From: Nonomuraea sp. MG754425 | Lineage (GTDB): Bacteria; Actinomycetota; Actinomycetes; Streptosporangiales; Streptosporangiaceae | Length of the DNA stretch: 64,000 nt | Direction: 5' to 3' | Assembly (NCBI RefSeq): GCF_021699195.1 | Contig: NZ_SSXE01000010.1 | Span: forward strand, 62,001 to 126,000 | Shown here: piece by piece, positions 34,308 to 45,522 of the stretch | Position numbering within the stretch: the stretch's first letter is position 1 | Layout: each line of letters opens with the position of its first letter | Made by a program: the position numbers and the translations under genes | Notes under the pieces: generated by a model | Databases searched by the model: none | Told to the model about the DNA's origin: nothing | The model's input: the letters and a program-made list of their open reading frames with translations, nothing else

Positions 34308-34736
34308 ATGAGCACCGAGGTCGAGGTGGAGCAGGCGGTCGCCGCGATGTTTGCCGCGTTCCGGCGCAAGCGCGGCCGCGAACAGCAGAGTGGCGGCGGC
34401 CTGTCCGGAACTCAGTTGCGCGCGCTCGACGGTCTGGCCGACGCGGGGCGGGCCACCGCCCGGCAATTGGCCGACTATGCCGACGTCACCCCGGCGACTA
34501 TGACCGGCATGCTGGACGCCCTCGAGAACAGGGGGGTGATCAGACGCGAGCGCAGCCTCACCGACCGGCGCGCCATACAGATCGTGCTGACGGATCAGGG
34601 CCGCGAGATGGTCGCGGAGGCGCGCGAACGCTGGCGGCGGCGATGGCAGGAGGCGATGTCGGACGTGCCGTCGGAGGACCTCCAGGCAGCGATCCGGGTC
34701 CTCGGCAAGGTCACCGACATGTTCGACCAGATGTAG
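34308..34736 (+). CDS. MarR-family transcriptional regulator
   Basis: 142 residues. The winged helix contains TARQLADYADVTPATMTGML and the wing ENRGVIRRERSLTDRRAIQI, typical of MarR. Divergent from the DHA2 exporter; likely represses it through the palindrome at 34237. Confidence 0.9.
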   Translation: MSTEVEVEQAVAAMFAAFRRKRGREQQSGGGLSGTQLRALDGLADAGRATARQLADYADVTPATMTGMLDALENRGVIRRERSLTDRRAIQIVLTDQGREMVAEARERWRRRWQEAMSDVPSEDLQAAIRVLGKVTDMFDQM

Positions 34737-34799
34737 CGGGACCACAGCGGCCGACCGAGCCGACTGACATCAGGAGATGGCAAGCAGGATTCGCCCGCA

Positions 34800-35125
34800 C
34801 CATGGCCGAGGCCGACCAGATCCGCACCGATCTGTCCTACCGTGGTGCGCTGGGCAGCCGGCGGCATCGTCTCCACCGCCGCCGACCTCAACCGTTTCTA
34901 TTACTTCCTCACCCGCAACGAAGTCGTTCCCGCCTCCCTGCTGGCACAGATGAAGCAGACCGTGCCCGGCCCCGGCCTGGACTACGGCCTGATGAAAGCT
35001 CACCCTTCCGTACGGCACCCAGGTCTGGGGACACAAGGGCCACGTCCCGGCTACGCCACCTGCAGCTTCCACAACGACCGGCGCGACCTCACCGTCACCG
35101 CCAACGCCCTGTACTCCCGTAACGA
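34800..35125 (+). pseudogene. serine hydrolase (beta-lactamase-like), C-terminal remnant
   Basis: The stretch AAGGIVSTAADLNRFYYFLT, then VVPASLLAQMKQTV and GYATCSFHNDRR, is the C-terminal half of a DD-carboxypeptidase-like hydrolase. In the middle the correct reading switches frame (PYGTQVWGHKGHVPG is in another frame), so there are at least two frameshifts, and the catalytic N-terminal half is absent. Confidence 0.7.
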
Positions 35126-35420
35126 CGAACGAGGCGGGAATGCCCCGCCCCGTTCGGCTGGTCGTTCACGTCATGGGGGCCGGCCCCCTCAGAGCCTGCT
35201 GACGAAGGATTTGGTCGGTGCGGCCGCGACCAAGGATGACCTGGTAAGTGCCGCTGCCGAGTGGTTCGCCTGCGGAAGCAGCGGGCTGCCGATAGCTGAG
35301 GTGTTGCCTACGCAACTCGGCGACCAGGAGCCCGTGGTTGTCTGCCTACACGTCCGCGCGCGTGAGCGCCAGTGGTGCTGGAGGGTGAAGCACAGGGGGT
35401 GATGGCCGAGCTGGTTGCGC

Positions 35421-35640
35421 CCCCGCCCTACCGCCTTGCTGGACCTCCGCCCGGCCGACCGCCGCTTCGGTTACCCACTGGGGATGGTGCTACGTGCCGT
35501 GGCCGGCGGCTGGCGCATTGCCGAGACCAAGGTTGATTACCTGCTCAGGAAGGGGCGGTCCAAGGGGGCCGGCACCCTGCGCGGAACCATGCGTGCGGTC
35601 TTCGACATGCGCCGCGTCATGACGTCTGCTGCCCGCGGCG
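35421..35640 (+). pseudogene. family 2 glycosyltransferase, C-terminal remnant
   Basis: LDLRPADRRFGYPLGMVLRA, then AETKVDYLLRKGRSKGAGTL and RGTMRAVFDMRRV, matches the end of dolichol-phosphate-mannose-synthase-like glycosyltransferases. No N-terminal catalytic part precedes it. The 35140-35400 stretch before it holds no gene I can identify. Confidence 0.65.
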
Positions 35641-36564
35641 AGTCTGCTTCTTCTCGCGGATGACCGCATGGGTGTCGGCGACGGGGCCGAGGTGCCCGAG
35701 CTTGTCGGGATTGACGATCGAGCGGATGGTCTGGAGACGTCCGTCCAGGATGTCGAGCGTCCAGGTGCTGACGATCCGGCCATCGCGGTCGCGGATGATC
35801 GCGCCCGGCTGGCCGTTCACCTCGTGCGCCTCCAGCACCGCGCCGATCTGGGCGAACGGCGGGATGGTGACGGACAGCACCCGGGCGACCTTCGCGACGC
35901 CGAAGATGGGGAGCGTACTCCCGATCTTGCCGGCGCCGTCGTTGACCAGCTGGACATCGGCGGCCAGCAGTTTCTGCAGCCCTTCGACGTCCCCCTCACT
36001 GAGCGCGTCGAAGAACCGCTCGGCAAGCTGGTCGCGCGACCGGCGATCCGCCTCGAAGCGGGGCCGGCCCGCGTCCATGTGGCGGCGCGCCTGCACCGCG
36101 AGCTGGCGGCAGGCCGCCTCCGACCGCTCCACGGCGGAGGCGATCTCCCGGTAGCTGAAGGCGAAAACCTCGCGTAGCACGAAGACCGCACGCTCGAGCG
36201 GGCTGAGCCGCTCCAGCAGGATCAGCGCCGCCATCGACACCGAGTCGGCCAGTTCCGCGGACCGCTCCGGGTCCTGGTAGGGGTCGGTGAGCAGCGGTTC
36301 GGGGAACCATGGCCCGACGTAGGCCTCGCGCCGGACGCGGGCCGAGCGCAGCACGTCGATCGAGATCCGGGTCACCGTGGCCGACAGGAAGGCCTTGGGC
36401 GACTCGGGCTGGGTCGCGGAGCCCTCGTAGCGCAGCCAGGCCTCCTGGACGGCGTCCTCGGCCTCGCTCACACTGCCCAGGATCCGGTAGGCGATCGCGA
36501 ACAGCAGCGGCCGTAGCTCCTGGAACTCCTCAATGCGGGTCACGCCGACCATTGGTATCACCAT
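35617..36564 (-). CDS. ECF41-type sigma factor with SnoaL-like C-terminal domain
   Basis: 315 residues from ATG 36564 (a second ATG is four codons in). Regions 2 and 4 are typical (SVSEAEDAVQEAWLRYEGSA; YREIASAVERSEAACRQLAV). A roughly 120-residue SnoaL/NTF2-like domain follows, with the ECF41 landmark IVNPDKL near its end. In this family the extra domain controls activity in place of an anti-sigma factor, and the adjacent oxidoreductase, decarboxylase or epimerase gene is the target. Here an SDR gene is directly divergent. Confidence 0.85.
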   Translation of the reverse strand: MVIPMVGVTRIEEFQELRPLLFAIAYRILGSVSEAEDAVQEAWLRYEGSATQPESPKAFLSATVTRISIDVLRSARVRREAYVGPWFPEPLLTDPYQDPERSAELADSVSMAALILLERLSPLERAVFVLREVFAFSYREIASAVERSEAACRQLAVQARRHMDAGRPRFEADRRSRDQLAERFFDALSEGDVEGLQKLLAADVQLVNDGAGKIGSTLPIFGVAKVARVLSVTIPPFAQIGAVLEAHEVNGQPGAIIRDRDGRIVSTWTLDILDGRLQTIRSIVNPDKLGHLGPVADTHAVIREKKQTRRGQQTS

Positions 36565-36678
36565 AACCGAACAAAACTGACAAGGTGTCGCAGGTCACAC
36601 TCGGCCGAGCTCACATCCGTGCCGGGCTGTCTCGTCCAGGGGGTTGTAACGGCTGAAACCGGCAACAAGGAGCACACC

Positions 36679-37524
36679 ATGCAGAAGGTCTGGTTCGTCA
36701 CCGGCTCGTCCCGCGGCCTGGGTCGCAACTTCGTGGAGGCCGCCCTGTCGCGCGGTGACAAGGTCGCCGCCACCGCCCGGAGCACCGCAGGTCTGAAGGA
36801 GCTGGTCGACACCTATGGCGACGCGGTGCTCCCGCTGGAGATGGATGTGACCGACAGGGCCGCCGTCTTCGAGAGCGTGAAGCGCGCCAAGGAGCACTTC
36901 GGCCGGCTCGACGTCATCGTGAACAACGCCGGCTACGCCCAGGTCGGCGCGGTCGAGGAGCTGACCGAGCAGGAACTGCGCGCCCAGCTCGAGACCAACC
37001 TGTTCGGCGCGGTGTGGGTGGTCCAGGCCGCGCTGCCGTACCTGCGCGAGCAGCGCTCGGGGCACATCATCCAGATGTCCTCGGCCGCCGGGGTCATCGC
37101 CATGCCGCTCGGCGGCGCCTACCATGCCTCCAAATGGGCTCTGGAGGGCCTGAACGAGGCGCTCGCCGGCGAGGTCGCCGAGTTCGGCGTCAAGGTGACC
37201 ATCATCGAGCCCGGCGGCTTCGCCACCCGGGACGGCAACAACCCCGACCCGCTCGCCAACGGCCACATGGCCAAGACCGACCCGGCCTACGACGGTCTCC
37301 GTCGGCGCCTCGGCGCGATGACAGGGAAGATGCCGGCAGGAGACCCGGCCGCCGCGGCGCAGGCACTTCTGAAGCTCGTCGACTCCGCCAACCCGCCGGT
37401 GCGGGTGCTGTTCGGCAAGGGCTTCCACCCACTGATCCAGCAGGCCTACGCTGACCGGCTCAAGACCTGGGCCGACTGGCAGGACCTCTCGATCGAGGCG
37501 CACGGCCGGCTCGAAGCTCGCTGA
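36679..37524 (+). CDS. short-chain dehydrogenase/reductase
   Basis: 281 residues from ATG 36679 (AAGGAG 7 nt upstream). The cofactor motif is TGSSRGLGRNF, then NNAG, the catalytic Ser in IIQMSSAAGVI and YHASK. The Arg after the first Gly cluster and ATARS suggest NADP(H) preference. Likely target of the divergent ECF41 sigma factor. Confidence 0.9.
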   Translation: MQKVWFVTGSSRGLGRNFVEAALSRGDKVAATARSTAGLKELVDTYGDAVLPLEMDVTDRAAVFESVKRAKEHFGRLDVIVNNAGYAQVGAVEELTEQELRAQLETNLFGAVWVVQAALPYLREQRSGHIIQMSSAAGVIAMPLGGAYHASKWALEGLNEALAGEVAEFGVKVTIIEPGGFATRDGNNPDPLANGHMAKTDPAYDGLRRRLGAMTGKMPAGDPAAAAQALLKLVDSANPPVRVLFGKGFHPLIQQAYADRLKTWADWQDLSIEAHGRLEAR

Positions 37525-37800
37525 CCTCGGTCAGAGGTCGTGCCACTGGCGAGTGGCGGCCAGGTGGTCCGGGCGGCCGACGGCGCTGAGGATGGAGCGG
37601 TAGAGACCCGGTCCAGTTCACGGCAGATCATCCAAGGACGGCTCGCCCAGACCGTCCCGGCCCGGTTGCAGCGACCGAAGCCTTTGCCAGCAGGCCCTCA
37701 GCCCGTAGCATCACGCTCCGGATACCCCGACAGGCCGTTCTCCTGTCCGACTGTTCGCTGCACGGCCACGTGGCACGAGCGATGTCGTCGGCACACGGCG
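37525..37800. other. no gene seen
   Basis: No frame with recognisable protein features; composition and stop pattern look degenerate. Confidence 0.4.
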
Positions 37801-38081
37801 CAGGGGCGCTGCTCGCCCGGCCTCATGGAAAGCCTCCTGCAGGCCCGCACCGTGCATCACATCTCCGTACGCTCTTTGCACCTCCTCTTTCGGACCGGGG
37901 GCAGAGCATCGGCCAGTAGATCCGCGGGCAGAGGCTGGAGCGCTGCCGCGTTGATCTGGCCGACCCGCTGCTGAGCGGCCAGACGGTCGCACAAATCGCG
38001 GCGCGCTGGGGATTCCCGGACGCTGCCTCGTTCAGCCGCGCGTTCAAGACCGTCTTTGGCATGCCCCTGCTGAGCCGCTGA
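37801..38081 (+). pseudogene. AraC-family regulator, C-terminal remnant
   Basis: VHHISVRSLHLLFR in one frame is followed, after a frame change near 37900, by IRGQRLERCRVDLADPLLSG, TVAQIAARWGFPDAASFSRA and FKTVFGMP, ending at TGA 38079-38081. Together this is the double-HTH AraC domain with its sensor domain missing. Confidence 0.75.
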
Positions 38082-38130
38082 CACCGCTGTTCTCGAAGAC
38101 TCTGACGACCTGGACAAAGCCCCTGGCTGA

Positions 38131-38937
38131 TCACCCGCTGGGAATGATGAGGCCGTAGTGGCCGCTGTAACGGTGGTAGGCGAGGCTGCCCCGCCCAGTG
38201 CCGGCGTCGGCGAAGAAGACGAACGGCATACCGGTGGTTTCCAGACGCTCGACCGCTTCACTGACGGTGAGGACGGGTGCCGGAACAGAGCTGACCGTGA
38301 GTGGGATCGCCACCGGGCCGAGTTTGTGGGGCATGGGAGCGATCTGTGCGAGCCGGTAACCGTCCCGGCTGTGATAGATGACGCTGTCCTGGCCGGTCCC
38401 CGCCTCGGTGAACAGGTAGAAGTCGTAGTCGAACTGTTCCATGTCGAAGGCCGCCTCATCGGGCGTTGCCAAAGTCAGCTCGTAGGCCTTGTGCCGGACG
38501 ATCTCTCGTTCTCCTCCGGCTCGGGGGGAGTAGGGCAGCGGGCGACGGTGCGGACTGGAGCGCCGCCATTCGTGGTCGACGTCCTCTGGACGTCGGCCAC
38601 GAAGGTTCTCCGCGTCCCTGCCAGTGTGGCGCAGCCGGACCCGGAGCCGGTCGCCGAGCAGCCGGAGGGCTTGGTCCATGGACTGGGCGACCGCCTGAGC
38701 GCGGACCAACTGCCCGCTGACGTTGATGTTCGCCTGTGCGGTGCACGGACAGTACACGACTGGATCGGCCGTGGCGCTGAGCTTGACCCGGGCAGAGAGC
38801 ACCGGCTCGTTAGCGAACGACGTCGCTGCCGCTACCACCTCGCGGGCATAGTCGACCGCGCCGGGAGGAATGGCGTCGCGTGTTTCCACCTGCACCTCGC
38901 GGGGGTCAAGCGTTATGGAGGTGTGTCGATCGCTCAT
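38131..38937 (-). CDS. long hibernation-promoting factor with two C-terminal domains
   Basis: 268 residues. The N-terminal S30AE-like domain spans about 1-105 (ARVKLSATADPVVYCPCTAQ, then DQALRLLGDRLRVRLRH). Two tandem copies of the HPF C-terminal dimerisation fold follow (YELTLATPDEAAFDMEQFDY with FYLFTEAGTGQDSVIYH, then VLTVSEAVERLETTGMPFVF with DAGTGRGSLAYHRYSG). This doubled form is known from DosR/DevR-type dormancy regulons. It binds ribosomes and limits translation at rest. Confidence 0.85.
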   Translation of the reverse strand: MSDRHTSITLDPREVQVETRDAIPPGAVDYAREVVAAATSFANEPVLSARVKLSATADPVVYCPCTAQANINVSGQLVRAQAVAQSMDQALRLLGDRLRVRLRHTGRDAENLRGRRPEDVDHEWRRSSPHRRPLPYSPRAGGEREIVRHKAYELTLATPDEAAFDMEQFDYDFYLFTEAGTGQDSVIYHSRDGYRLAQIAPMPHKLGPVAIPLTVSSVPAPVLTVSEAVERLETTGMPFVFFADAGTGRGSLAYHRYSGHYGLIIPSG

Positions 38938-38943
38938 GCCGTT

Positions 38944-39318
38944 TCACGTCCCTTCTGGTGAAGCCGACAGCAAGCAGCAGTTCGTGGGCGAGCCGGGCGG
39001 CCTCACGGCCACGGCGGGCGCGGTCATCCGCTGCTCGACCGCGGTCCCAACGGCCTTGCGCTGGCGGTCGGGTCCTTCGTCGGGCAGGCGGGCGCGCAGC
39101 GGTGGTTCGTGGCCCTCGGTGTGGCAAGCTCCGTGGCACTCCTCCTTGCGCAGCAGATCCGCCTCAGACGTCACACTTAGAAAACGGTTCTCAACATCAA
39201 CCACCGGCACGGCGTTCACGCCGTGCACCATGAGCACTTCGGCGATGTCCTTGAACGGCGTGCTGCCGTTGACCGAGACGACTTCGGTGGTCATGATGTC
39301 CTGAACTTTGACTCGCAT
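38944..39318 (-). pseudogene. CBS-domain protein, frameshifted
   Basis: The first CBS motif is intact (VQDIMTTEVVSVNGSTPFKD, VLMVHGVNAVPVVD, SEADLLRKEE). A second begins at VEQRMTAPAVAVRP, but then the frame is lost; the expected continuation (GREAARLAHELLLAVGF) is in another frame that ends within the HPF gene. At least one frameshift and a deletion are likely. The HPF gene starts 6 bp beyond, so the two were probably an operon. Confidence 0.7.
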
Positions 39319-39643
39319 GGCCGCTCATCCCCTCAAGACATCCCTGCCCTCATCCCAGCTCGGGACGCGTCGTCGGTACAGGGCTTACGGCGTCGTTCAG
39401 GCACGCCACCCATCCCATGTGTTTCGCGCCGACTGACAACAAGCCGTCGGCGGCGAGGGCGATGGGAGCCGCAGCCGTCCAAGCGGGCAGGTTGTGGCGG
39501 CCATGACTCAGCGCGGGTCCATAAAGACTCGGCACGGGTTCATAAAGCAGGACCTCAGGTCCTGCTTCTGCAGTCTCTTACCCCAGATGGTGGTGAGGGG
39601 TGTCCTTCACCTTGCAGGAGGGCTTGAGGAGGCGTGAGGCGTC
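39319..39643. other. divergent intergenic region, no gene
   Basis: 325 bp between the CBS pseudogene and the phosphoribosyltransferase fusion. It contains one notable palindrome (39545-39567) and no protein-like frame. Confidence 0.5.
39545..39567. promoter_or_regulatory. palindrome, candidate dormancy-regulator site
   Basis: AAGCAGGACCT-c-AGGTCCTGCTT: perfect 11-bp arms around one base. With almost no loop it is better read as a protein-binding site than a terminator. GGACC-N3-GGTCC resembles, but does not equal, the GGGAC-N3-GTCCC core of DosR/DevR boxes. Confidence 0.5.
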
Positions 39644-40984
39644 ATGTTCGTTGATCGTCATGATGCGGGTGCTCGGCTGGGCCGACGTCTGGCTGGACTC
39701 GTCACCGGTGCGGATGTGGTCGTCCTCGGGCTGCCCAGAGGGGGTGTACCTGTGGGATTCGAGGTGGCTCAGGCGCTGGATGCGCCGCTTGATGTGATCG
39801 TGGTTCGGAAACTGGGAGTGCCGTTCCAGCCCGAGCTGGGATTCGGTGCCCTCGGAGAGGGTGACGTACATGTGATCAATGCGGATGTCGTCCGGTTGGT
39901 GGATGTGACGCGCGAGGAGATGTCCGAGGTGGAGGAGCGTGAGCGGGCCGAGGTACTGCGCCGTGTTCGTCGCTTTCGTGGCGATCGCGCACCGGTCGAT
40001 CTTGCGGGTCGTACGGCCGTCGTGGTGGACGACGGGATCGCCACAGGCAGCACCGCTCGCGCCGCTTGCCAGGTGGCTCGTGCGCGCGGGGCCGCGAGAG
40101 TGATCTTGGCGATCCCTGTCGGTACGCCGGACGCGATTGCGAGCCTGCGTCAGGACGCCGACGAGGTGATCTGTTTGGAGACACCCACCGTTCTTTGGGG
40201 CATCGGCACCTGGTACGTCGATTTCACCCAGATCGCCGACGAACGGGTGGTCGAACTGCTCCAGCGGGCCGCACCGCCAGCCGCCGGGGGCGCAGTGCCT
40301 CGGGAAGAGCGCACGGTGAAAAGATCTGATCCGCCGGAGCCTGCCGACGAGGTGGCGGTGGACGTTGGTCCTGTCCGGCTGCTGGGGCAACTCGTCGTTC
40401 CGGAGCAGGCTGACGGAATAGTGATCTTCGTGCACGGTAGCGGTAGTAGCCGGCACAGCCCGCGTAACCGGTACATGGCCTCGGTGCTCAACCGTGCGGG
40501 TCTGGGTACTTTGCTTCTCGACTTGCTTACGGCCGAGGAAGAGTACGAGCGTGGCACTGTGTTCGACATCGAGTTGCTGGCCGGAAGGCTCGCGCAGGTG
40601 ACGAACTGGCTGAGTGATCAGCCGTGGGCCGCGGTGCTGCCGGTTGGCTATTTCGGGGCCGGCACCGGGGCGGCGGCCGCGCTGTGGGCCGCCGCAGAGC
40701 CGGGCAGCAGGGTGGCCGCTGTCGTCTCACGAGGCGGACGGCCAGATCTGGCTGGAGCGCGACTGGCGGCGGTGCGGGCGGCGACGCTGCTGATCGTGGG
40801 GGGCTGCGACGAACTGGTGATGGAGCTCAACCAGGCAGCACAAGAGGGGCTGACCTGTGAGAACGGGCTCGAGATCATCCCCGATGCCACACGCCTGTTT
40901 GAAGAGCCCGGGGCCCTGGAATCCGTCGCCGACCTGACACGAAACTGGTTCACCGACCATTTCGGCAGGACACGCGTGGGATGA
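39644..40984 (+). CDS. phosphoribosyltransferase-alpha/beta hydrolase fusion
   Basis: 446 residues. Residues 1-215 are a type I phosphoribosyltransferase: PRGGVPVGFEVAQAL and the PRPP loop TAVVVDDGIATGST at about 124-137. Residues 230-440 are a dienelactone-hydrolase-like domain: VIFVHGSGSSRHSP, GYFGAGTGAAAALW in the nucleophile-elbow position (Gly in place of the usual Ser or Cys) and LIVGGCDELV. Similar fusions occur in actinobacterial dormancy loci beside HPF and CBS genes. Substrate unknown. Confidence 0.85.
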   Translation: MFVDRHDAGARLGRRLAGLVTGADVVVLGLPRGGVPVGFEVAQALDAPLDVIVVRKLGVPFQPELGFGALGEGDVHVINADVVRLVDVTREEMSEVEERERAEVLRRVRRFRGDRAPVDLAGRTAVVVDDGIATGSTARAACQVARARGAARVILAIPVGTPDAIASLRQDADEVICLETPTVLWGIGTWYVDFTQIADERVVELLQRAAPPAAGGAVPREERTVKRSDPPEPADEVAVDVGPVRLLGQLVVPEQADGIVIFVHGSGSSRHSPRNRYMASVLNRAGLGTLLLDLLTAEEEYERGTVFDIELLAGRLAQVTNWLSDQPWAAVLPVGYFGAGTGAAAALWAAAEPGSRVAAVVSRGGRPDLAGARLAAVRAATLLIVGGCDELVMELNQAAQEGLTCENGLEIIPDATRLFEEPGALESVADLTRNWFTDHFGRTRVG

Positions 40985-41009
40985 GAGTTCCCCACGCTCG
41001 CATCCGCGC

Positions 41010-41191
41010 CATCGGCGAATGGCGAGTTGCTTGGCCTCTTGGAGGGTGGGCATGCGGGAGGTGATCTGCTCGTGTCCGGGACGGTTGGGCTCCACCGCTG
41101 CCATCGCGGGACGGCCGCGCACGAAACGTCCCTTGCGCTGCTGGGACTCGATCCGGCCTGGTTCTCGCAGCACTCGCAGCGCCGCGACCAC
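41010..41191 (-). pseudogene. GntR-family regulator fragment
   Basis: VVAALRVLREPGRIESQQRK, then GRFVRGRP, matches the recognition helix and wing of GntR proteins. The upstream part of the HTH is in a different frame and no effector domain follows. Confidence 0.5.
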
Positions 41192-41250
41192 CGGCCAGGC
41201 AGGCAGGACAGGACTGTTTCGCTGGTCCGTATAGCTGCCAGGCTGTAACC

Positions 41251-41919
41251 GTGAACCCTACAGGTAGTGAGGTCTGGGATCCGTTCGGCACTTTGCGCGG
41301 CGTCCTGTGGATCGGAGGTGGCCAATGGGCCGGCAAATCCACCGTCGCCAGGCTGCTGGCCATCCGGTACGGGCTGACCGCGTACCACTACGACTATCAC
41401 GACGCGCGTGCGCACAATGACCGTCGGATCGCACGTCGAGCGCGACTTGGCGAACCCATCGCGGACCCCGACCCGGACAGCGTCTGGGTGAACACCAGTC
41501 CTCAAGAGATGGCCGACGAGACCCTGGCCGGCTTCCCCACGCGGTTCGAGTGGGCTTTGGACGACCTGCGCGGCCTGGTATCGGGGCGCCCCATCATCGC
41601 CGAGGGCTGGGGACTGCGTCCCGAACTGGTCGCCGCCGTCATCGACTCACCCCGGCGAATGATCGTGATGGTGCCGAGCGAGGAATTCCGTGAGCGTCAG
41701 CTCCGCGAACTGCCCCGTGCCGCCTCCGTCGATCGCGCGGTCAGCGACCCTGATCGAGCACAGCGCAACCGACTCGCCCGAGACCGTCTCGTCGCCGACG
41801 AGGCCGCCCGCTCCGCTCGTCACCTGGGCATACGGGTCCTTGAGGTTGATGGGCTCGACGATGCGGAGGCCGTGGCGGACATCGTGGCCGATCACTTCAG
41901 CTCCTATCTGCCGCGGTAG
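41251..41919 (+). CDS. P-loop kinase-like protein
   Basis: 222 residues from GTG 41251. Walker A is GGQWAGKST at residues 23-31. HYDYHDARAHND follows at the place of the acceptor-binding segment of small-molecule kinases, then a Tyr/Arg-rich lid (SVDRAVSDPDRAQRNRLARD). It looks like a (d)NMP/shikimate-kinase-fold enzyme but matches no specific family known to me. Confidence 0.65.
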   Translation: MNPTGSEVWDPFGTLRGVLWIGGGQWAGKSTVARLLAIRYGLTAYHYDYHDARAHNDRRIARRARLGEPIADPDPDSVWVNTSPQEMADETLAGFPTRFEWALDDLRGLVSGRPIIAEGWGLRPELVAAVIDSPRRMIVMVPSEEFRERQLRELPRAASVDRAVSDPDRAQRNRLARDRLVADEAARSARHLGIRVLEVDGLDDAEAVADIVADHFSSYLPR

Positions 41920-42268
41920 AGCGTCTACGGGCCGTGACCACGCGGTGCAGGTGATCGCCGTCCGCCTGACAGCCGGCCGGCCGCGCTCGATCACGTTCTC
42001 CGCGACGTTCGGCAGCCCGCGGCGGGCGACCCGCTCCAGCCCGGACGGGGCCACGATCTCGCTCGACGGCGGCTCAGGCGGCATGGAGGCAGTGGCCGGG
42101 TCTCGCGCCGGCTCGGGCCGTCGTCGACGGCGGCAGCGTCAGCAGTTCCGGCGGCATGGCCCACCGGTGTTGCACGTTCGTGATCGTCCACTCCGGGATG
42201 TGGCCCACCCTCCCTCAACCTCCCCGCCGGGGCCGAGGAAGGGCCGCACCAGGGAAGCGGTCAGCAGC
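41920..42268. other. intergenic, no gene seen
   Basis: 349 bp between convergent genes. One minus-strand stretch near 41950-42080 (LERVARRGLPNVAENVIERG) could be a gene relic. A weak CCCC-gcc-GGGG hairpin at about 42225 may terminate the xylanase transcript. Confidence 0.35.
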
Positions 42269-43747
<1,479 letters not shown>

Positions 43748-43881
43748 TCACGGGGGGAAAGGCTCGGTGGGGAAGACCACCACAGACGGCAGTCCCCCTG
43801 TTGAGCGCCACCGAGCCGGTGGGGGAGATCACCTCGGGCACTCAGTGTGGAAAGCGTGCCGAAAATTGTCAAGAAAGAACT

Positions 43882-43998
43882 GAAAACTTTCGGGCCAGTC
43901 TGACCTCTGCTGGTCCGATTGTGCTGCGCACTGTGGGGGTTGTCGCTCCTGAAACTTTCGGCTGCTGTCACCGGGTGGGTGGGAGATGAAAGTTTCAT
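43882..43998. promoter_or_regulatory. three GAAA-N-TTTC boxes upstream of xylanase
   Basis: Sites at 43882-43891 (GAAAACTTTC), 43951-43959 (GAAACTTTC) and 43988-43996 (GAAAGTTTC, inside the palindrome ATGAAAGTTTCAT at 43986-43998). This box is a known cis element of streptomycete xylanase genes. The three lie between the xylanase and the esterase, so both could respond. Confidence 0.7.
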
Positions 43999-44048
43999 GG
44001 CGACGCACCCCCTGGTCGAGCCTGGCAAGGAGGGGAAACCGGAGGTGA

Positions 44049-45506
<1,458 letters not shown>

Positions 45507-45522
45507 CAGGTGGAGGGTGATC

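Noticed and set aside
36565..36678. Consensus ECF41 promoter before the SDR gene
   Set aside because: TGTCGCA (36586) and GGTCACA (36593) resemble the -35 element, but no CGTC-type -10 lies at the right distance.
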